The position numbers and the translations under genes were made by a program. From Cellulosimicrobium cellulans (GTDB lineage Bacteria; Actinomycetota; Actinomycetes; Actinomycetales; Cellulomonadaceae), in assembly GCF_016921195.1 (NCBI RefSeq), contig NZ_JAFGYF010000001.1:1-64000 (forward strand): a DNA stretch of 64,000 nt. The letters run 5' to 3'. The notes under the pieces are model-generated. The model worked only from the letters and a program-made list of their open reading frames with translations. It was not told the origin of the DNA and did not search any database. Below are positions 61,440 to 64,000 of the stretch, piece by piece; the first letter of the stretch is position 1; every line of letters begins with the position of its first letter.

Positions 61440-63760
61440 CGCTGGTAATGGCCCTGGAATGCGACTGTAATGGTGTCTGTTGGGCCATTTCTGTGCTTGG
61501 CGACAATCAGGTCCGCCTCGCCTGCACGCGGCGATTCTTTTTCATATGCATCTTCGCGATGCAAAAGGATCACAACGTCAGCATCTTGTTCGATAGATCC
61601 ACTTTCACGAAGGTCACTCATTTGCGGTTTCTTGTCCCCGCGCTGCTCAGGACCACGGTTCAGCTGCGAGATCGCGATGACCGGAACCTCGAGCTCCTTC
61701 GCGAGGAGCTTCAGCGCACGCGAGAACTCCGAGACCTCCTGCTGGCGCGACTCGACGCGCTTGCCCGAGCTCATGAGCTGGAGGTAGTCGATCACGACGA
61801 GCTTGAGGTCGTGCCGCTGCTTGAGGCGGCGGCACTTCGCCCGGATCTCCATGAGCGACATGTTGGGCGAGTCGTCGATGAACAGCGGCGCCTCGGCGAC
61901 CTTGCCCATCGTCGAGGCGAGCTTCTGCCAGTCCTGCTCGTCCATCTTCCCGGACCGCATCCGCGTCAGCGGAACTCGCGCCTCGGCGGCGAGAAGGCGC
62001 ATGGTGATCTCGTTGCGGCTCATCTCCAGCGAGAAGATGACGGACGCCATCTGGTGGTGCACCGCAGCGTGGGTCGCGACGTTGATGCCGAGCACGGAGT
62101 TGTGCGTGGGCACCATCGATCGTCCTGCCAGGTACAGGTGCGAGGGATGGTCGACCTCGACGCAGCGCACCGGCACCGACTCGATCCGACGGACGTCGAC
62201 GACGAACCGTGACGTGAGCCGCGCGGTGCCCGGACGGCGACGCTCCTTGTGGGCGAGGCGCTTGCGCTCCAGCCAGAAGACGTCGTCCTCGGTCGTGAAG
62301 GTGATCGCGTACGCCGTCGACGACGCCGCGGTCCGCTCCTTCACGGTCTTCGTCGACCACCCCGTGCGGTACCCGAGCGACAGGATGAGCTCACGCGTCT
62401 CGCGCGCGAGACGCTCGTTCGTCAGGCTGATCTGAATGCTGCCCTGCGACATGACGGTGCCATCGGTGTCGAGCAGACCCGCCAAGAGGTCTCGGCGCTG
62501 AGCCTCGCTCGCACGCAGGTAGGCAGCTGGGATGTGGTCGATCCCCGGCACACCGAGCGTGCGCAGGTCGTCCGCGTCCGGCCGCGCGACGTACCCGAGG
62601 CCTTCGATCCGCATCGCGATCTCAGGGTCGGCCGAGGTGAGCTCGGCCCGTCGGGAGCTGCCGTCGCCCAGCCACACCCCGAGTGCGTACGGGTGGATCG
62701 GGAGGTCCGCGTCGGGCAGGTCGAGCGGCGCCGCGGTGACGATGGAGTGGTTCGTGCGCTGGTCGGCCGTCGCCGTCCGGAGCGTGGCGGCGAGCTCCTC
62801 GGTCGTCCGCACGGACGACTCCGGCGTCTCGCCGGATCGCACCGCGCGCCGCTGGGCGCGGGTCGAGGTGACCCACTGGTGCTGGGCGTCCGCGACGATC
62901 ACCGTGCCGTCGTCGAGCTCGACCTCGTAGCACGGGCGGTCGACCATGACCTCCGTCGCGGCGACGACGCGCGTGGGCGTCCCGTTCGCGGAGAGGAGCA
63001 GGTCACCGACGGCGACGTCACCCATCGTCGTCCAGCCCGACGGCGTCGGGAGCGGCGTGTCCAGCGCGAGCGCCTTGCCGATAGCGGGTCGCGCAGCGAC
63101 GACGATCATCTGGCCGGGGTGGAGCCCGTTGGTGAGCCGGTCGAAGTCGGAGTAGCCGGTGGGGACGCCGGTCATGCCCTCGCCGCGACCCTGGGCCGCC
63201 TCGATCTCGTCGAACGTCGGGCCGAGGATCTCCGAGAGCGGGAGGTAGTCCTCGGTCGTGCGCCGCTCGGTGACGGCGTAGACCTCGGCCTGGGCATTGT
63301 TGACGATCTCGTCGACGTCGCCGCCGTCGGTCGCGTAGCCGAGCTGCACGATGCGCGTGCCGGCCTCGACGAGCCGACGGAGCACGGCGCGCTCGCGCAC
63401 GATGCGCGCGTAGTACCCGGCGTTGGCGGCGGTCGGGACGCCGGCCATGAGGTCGTGGATGTACGGGGCTCCGCCGATGCGCTGGAGCTCGCCGCGCTTG
63501 GTCAGCTCGGCGACGACGGTGATGGCGTCGGCGGGCTCTCCCCGGCCGTAGAGGTCGATGATCGCCTCGTAGACGACCTCGTGCGCAGGGCGGTAGAAGT
63601 CGGAGCCACGGATCTGCTCGATGACGTCGGCGATGGCGTCCTTGGACAGCAGCATGCCGCCGAGCACGCTCATCTCCGCCGCGACGTCCTGGGGAGGCGT
63701 CCGGTCGAAACCTGACGGCCCCGGTCCCCCGTAGCTCTCCTCGAGCTCCTCGATCGACAT
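61418..63760 (-). CDS. dnaB: replicative DNA helicase DnaB containing an intein
   Basis: A 780-residue precursor. Residues 1-229 are the N-terminal DnaB domain, linker and start of the RecA-like ATPase, up to the P-loop Gly-Lys (AARPAIGK). Residues 230-554 are an intein. The remaining 226 residues continue with Ser of the P-loop (SVLGINVATHAA), Walker B (LKLVVIDYLQLM) and the arginine-finger region (KHRNGPTDTITV). Without the intein the protein is 455 residues, normal for DnaB. It unwinds DNA at the replication fork as a hexamer. No other replication gene lies in the window. ATG 63760 is used; a clear ribosome-binding site (CGAGGGGCG on the reverse strand) precedes it. Confidence 0.93.
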   Translation of the reverse strand: MSIEELEESYGGPGPSGFDRTPPQDVAAEMSVLGGMLLSKDAIADVIEQIRGSDFYRPAHEVVYEAIIDLYGRGEPADAITVVAELTKRGELQRIGGAPYIHDLMAGVPTAANAGYYARIVRERAVLRRLVEAGTRIVQLGYATDGGDVDEIVNNAQAEVYAVTERRTTEDYLPLSEILGPTFDEIEAAQGRGEGMTGVPTGYSDFDRLTNGLHPGQMIVVAARPAIGKALALDTPLPTPSGWTTMGDVAVGDLLLSANGTPTRVVAATEVMVDRPCYEVELDDGTVIVADAQHQWVTSTRAQRRAVRSGETPESSVRTTEELAATLRTATADQRTNHSIVTAAPLDLPDADLPIHPYALGVWLGDGSSRRAELTSADPEIAMRIEGLGYVARPDADDLRTLGVPGIDHIPAAYLRASEAQRRDLLAGLLDTDGTVMSQGSIQISLTNERLARETRELILSLGYRTGWSTKTVKERTAASSTAYAITFTTEDDVFWLERKRLAHKERRRPGTARLTSRFVVDVRRIESVPVRCVEVDHPSHLYLAGRSMVPTHNSVLGINVATHAAVHHQMASVIFSLEMSRNEITMRLLAAEARVPLTRMRSGKMDEQDWQKLASTMGKVAEAPLFIDDSPNMSLMEIRAKCRRLKQRHDLKLVVIDYLQLMSSGKRVESRQQEVSEFSRALKLLAKELEVPVIAISQLNRGPEQRGDKKPQMSDLRESGSIEQDADVVILLHREDAYEKESPRAGEADLIVAKHRNGPTDTITVAFQGHYQRFADMQM
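62099..63073 (-). other. class 3-type DnaB intein with LAGLIDADG endonuclease
   Basis: A 325-residue insert exactly between the Lys and Ser of the P-loop. The first residue is Ala (ALALDTPLPTPSGW), not Cys or Ser. It carries the Trp-Cys-Thr triplet of class 3 inteins: Trp in block B (ADAQHQW), Cys in block F (VRCVEVDHPSH), Thr in block G (VPTHN). The C-terminal His-Asn and +1 Ser are present. LAGLIDADG-type motifs are LGVWLGDGS (about residues 356-365 of the precursor) and LLAGLLDTDGTV (about 424-434), so a homing endonuclease is probably encoded. Confidence 0.88.
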
Positions 63761-64000
63761 GCGCCCCTCGCTCCCCCGAGCCAGTCACGACCCACCGAGG
63801 GACCGCGCGACCGGGACAAACCTTCGTCGTACACGTGTTCTACTGCGGGCCACCCACACGACTGTCCCGGTGGCCGCGCCTCCCGCCTCCGACAGGCACG
63901 ACCCCGCGACACTAGAACGCTGTTCCACACCCTGCAAACGACCCTGTGCACGCCCGGTGGACAGCGGCCCCCGAACCTGTGGACACAGTCCCCGTCACTG
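63761..64000. other. dnaB upstream region to window end
   Basis: Non-coding 5' flank of dnaB. I see no gene. TGTGGACAC near 63979 partly resembles the actinobacterial DnaA box (TTGTCCACA reversed) but is not a clear cluster. Confidence 0.35.

Noticed and set aside
63970-64000. DnaA-box-like TGTGGACAC upstream of dnaB, possible origin
   Set aside because: Only one imperfect copy, no cluster, and no dnaA or dnaN genes in view.
1-64000. rRNA, tRNA, CRISPR arrays, prophage or toxin-antitoxin modules
   Set aside because: Reading both strands, I found no regular spacer-repeat pattern, no cloverleaf-like segment and no phage structural or toxin-antitoxin gene. Weakly conserved RNA genes cannot be excluded by eye.

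Overview
The window is very G+C-rich, with GTG starts, probable leaderless genes, a LAxTG (class E type) sortase signal, CUT1 sugar transporters without their own ATPase gene, and many secreted multidomain polysaccharidases. This fits an actinobacterium of the Cellulomonas/Cellulosimicrobium/Promicromonospora group (inference from gene content only).

Layout. 1-8.1 kb: two small unknown genes and a giant sortase-anchored surface protein with seven tandem Ig-like repeats. 8.2-12.4 kb: a TetR regulator divergent from a 2-oxoacid dehydrogenase operon (E1 alpha, E1 beta, E2), with a palindromic operator between them. 12.4-17.5 kb: a leaderless Ala-rich leader ORF overlapping a terminator hairpin, then a 14-TM drug exporter, a frameshifted LuxR-type regulator, a second TetR, a DUF1992 protein and an Arr-type rifamycin ADP-ribosyltransferase. 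A 51-bp element is shared by the LuxR-gene promoter and the giant surface-protein promoter.

17.6-30.3 kb is a fructan island: an atypical GH32, a CUT1 ABC transporter, a LacI regulator, a canonical GH32, a levan fructotransferase, a lipoprotein GH32 and a GH68 levansucrase. Together they could make levan from sucrose, cut it outside the cell (partly to difructose anhydride IV), import the products and hydrolyse them inside. 30.6-38.5 kb: a secreted choice-of-anchor-L protein and two secreted LamG-GH43 enzymes.

39-46.4 kb: an operon (LacI, 2-hydroxyacid dehydrogenase, ManD-type mannonate dehydratase, fructuronate reductase-like enzyme, MFS symporter, idonate/gulonate-type dehydrogenase) that fits an L-gulonate/hexonate route to 2-keto-3-deoxygluconate. 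46.5-48 kb: an N-terminally truncated methyltransferase, a coding remnant and a small lipoprotein. 48-60.7 kb: an arabinose-containing glycan locus (GH127, GH31, CUT1 transporter, LacI, and a large secreted GH39 with LamG and carbohydrate-binding modules). Two similarly arranged promoter-operator pairs suggest one LacI controls both of its transcription units. The two GH43 enzymes and the GH39 enzyme end in the same roughly 90-residue two-cysteine module.

60.7-61.4 kb holds a perfect 44-bp palindrome, a lectin fragment joined to a transposase remnant, and a short direct repeat at the 3' end of dnaB. 61.4-63.8 kb: dnaB interrupted in its P-loop by an intein that starts with Ala and carries the Trp/Cys/Thr signature of class 3 inteins plus two LAGLIDADG motifs. 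I saw no rRNA, tRNA, CRISPR array or prophage module.
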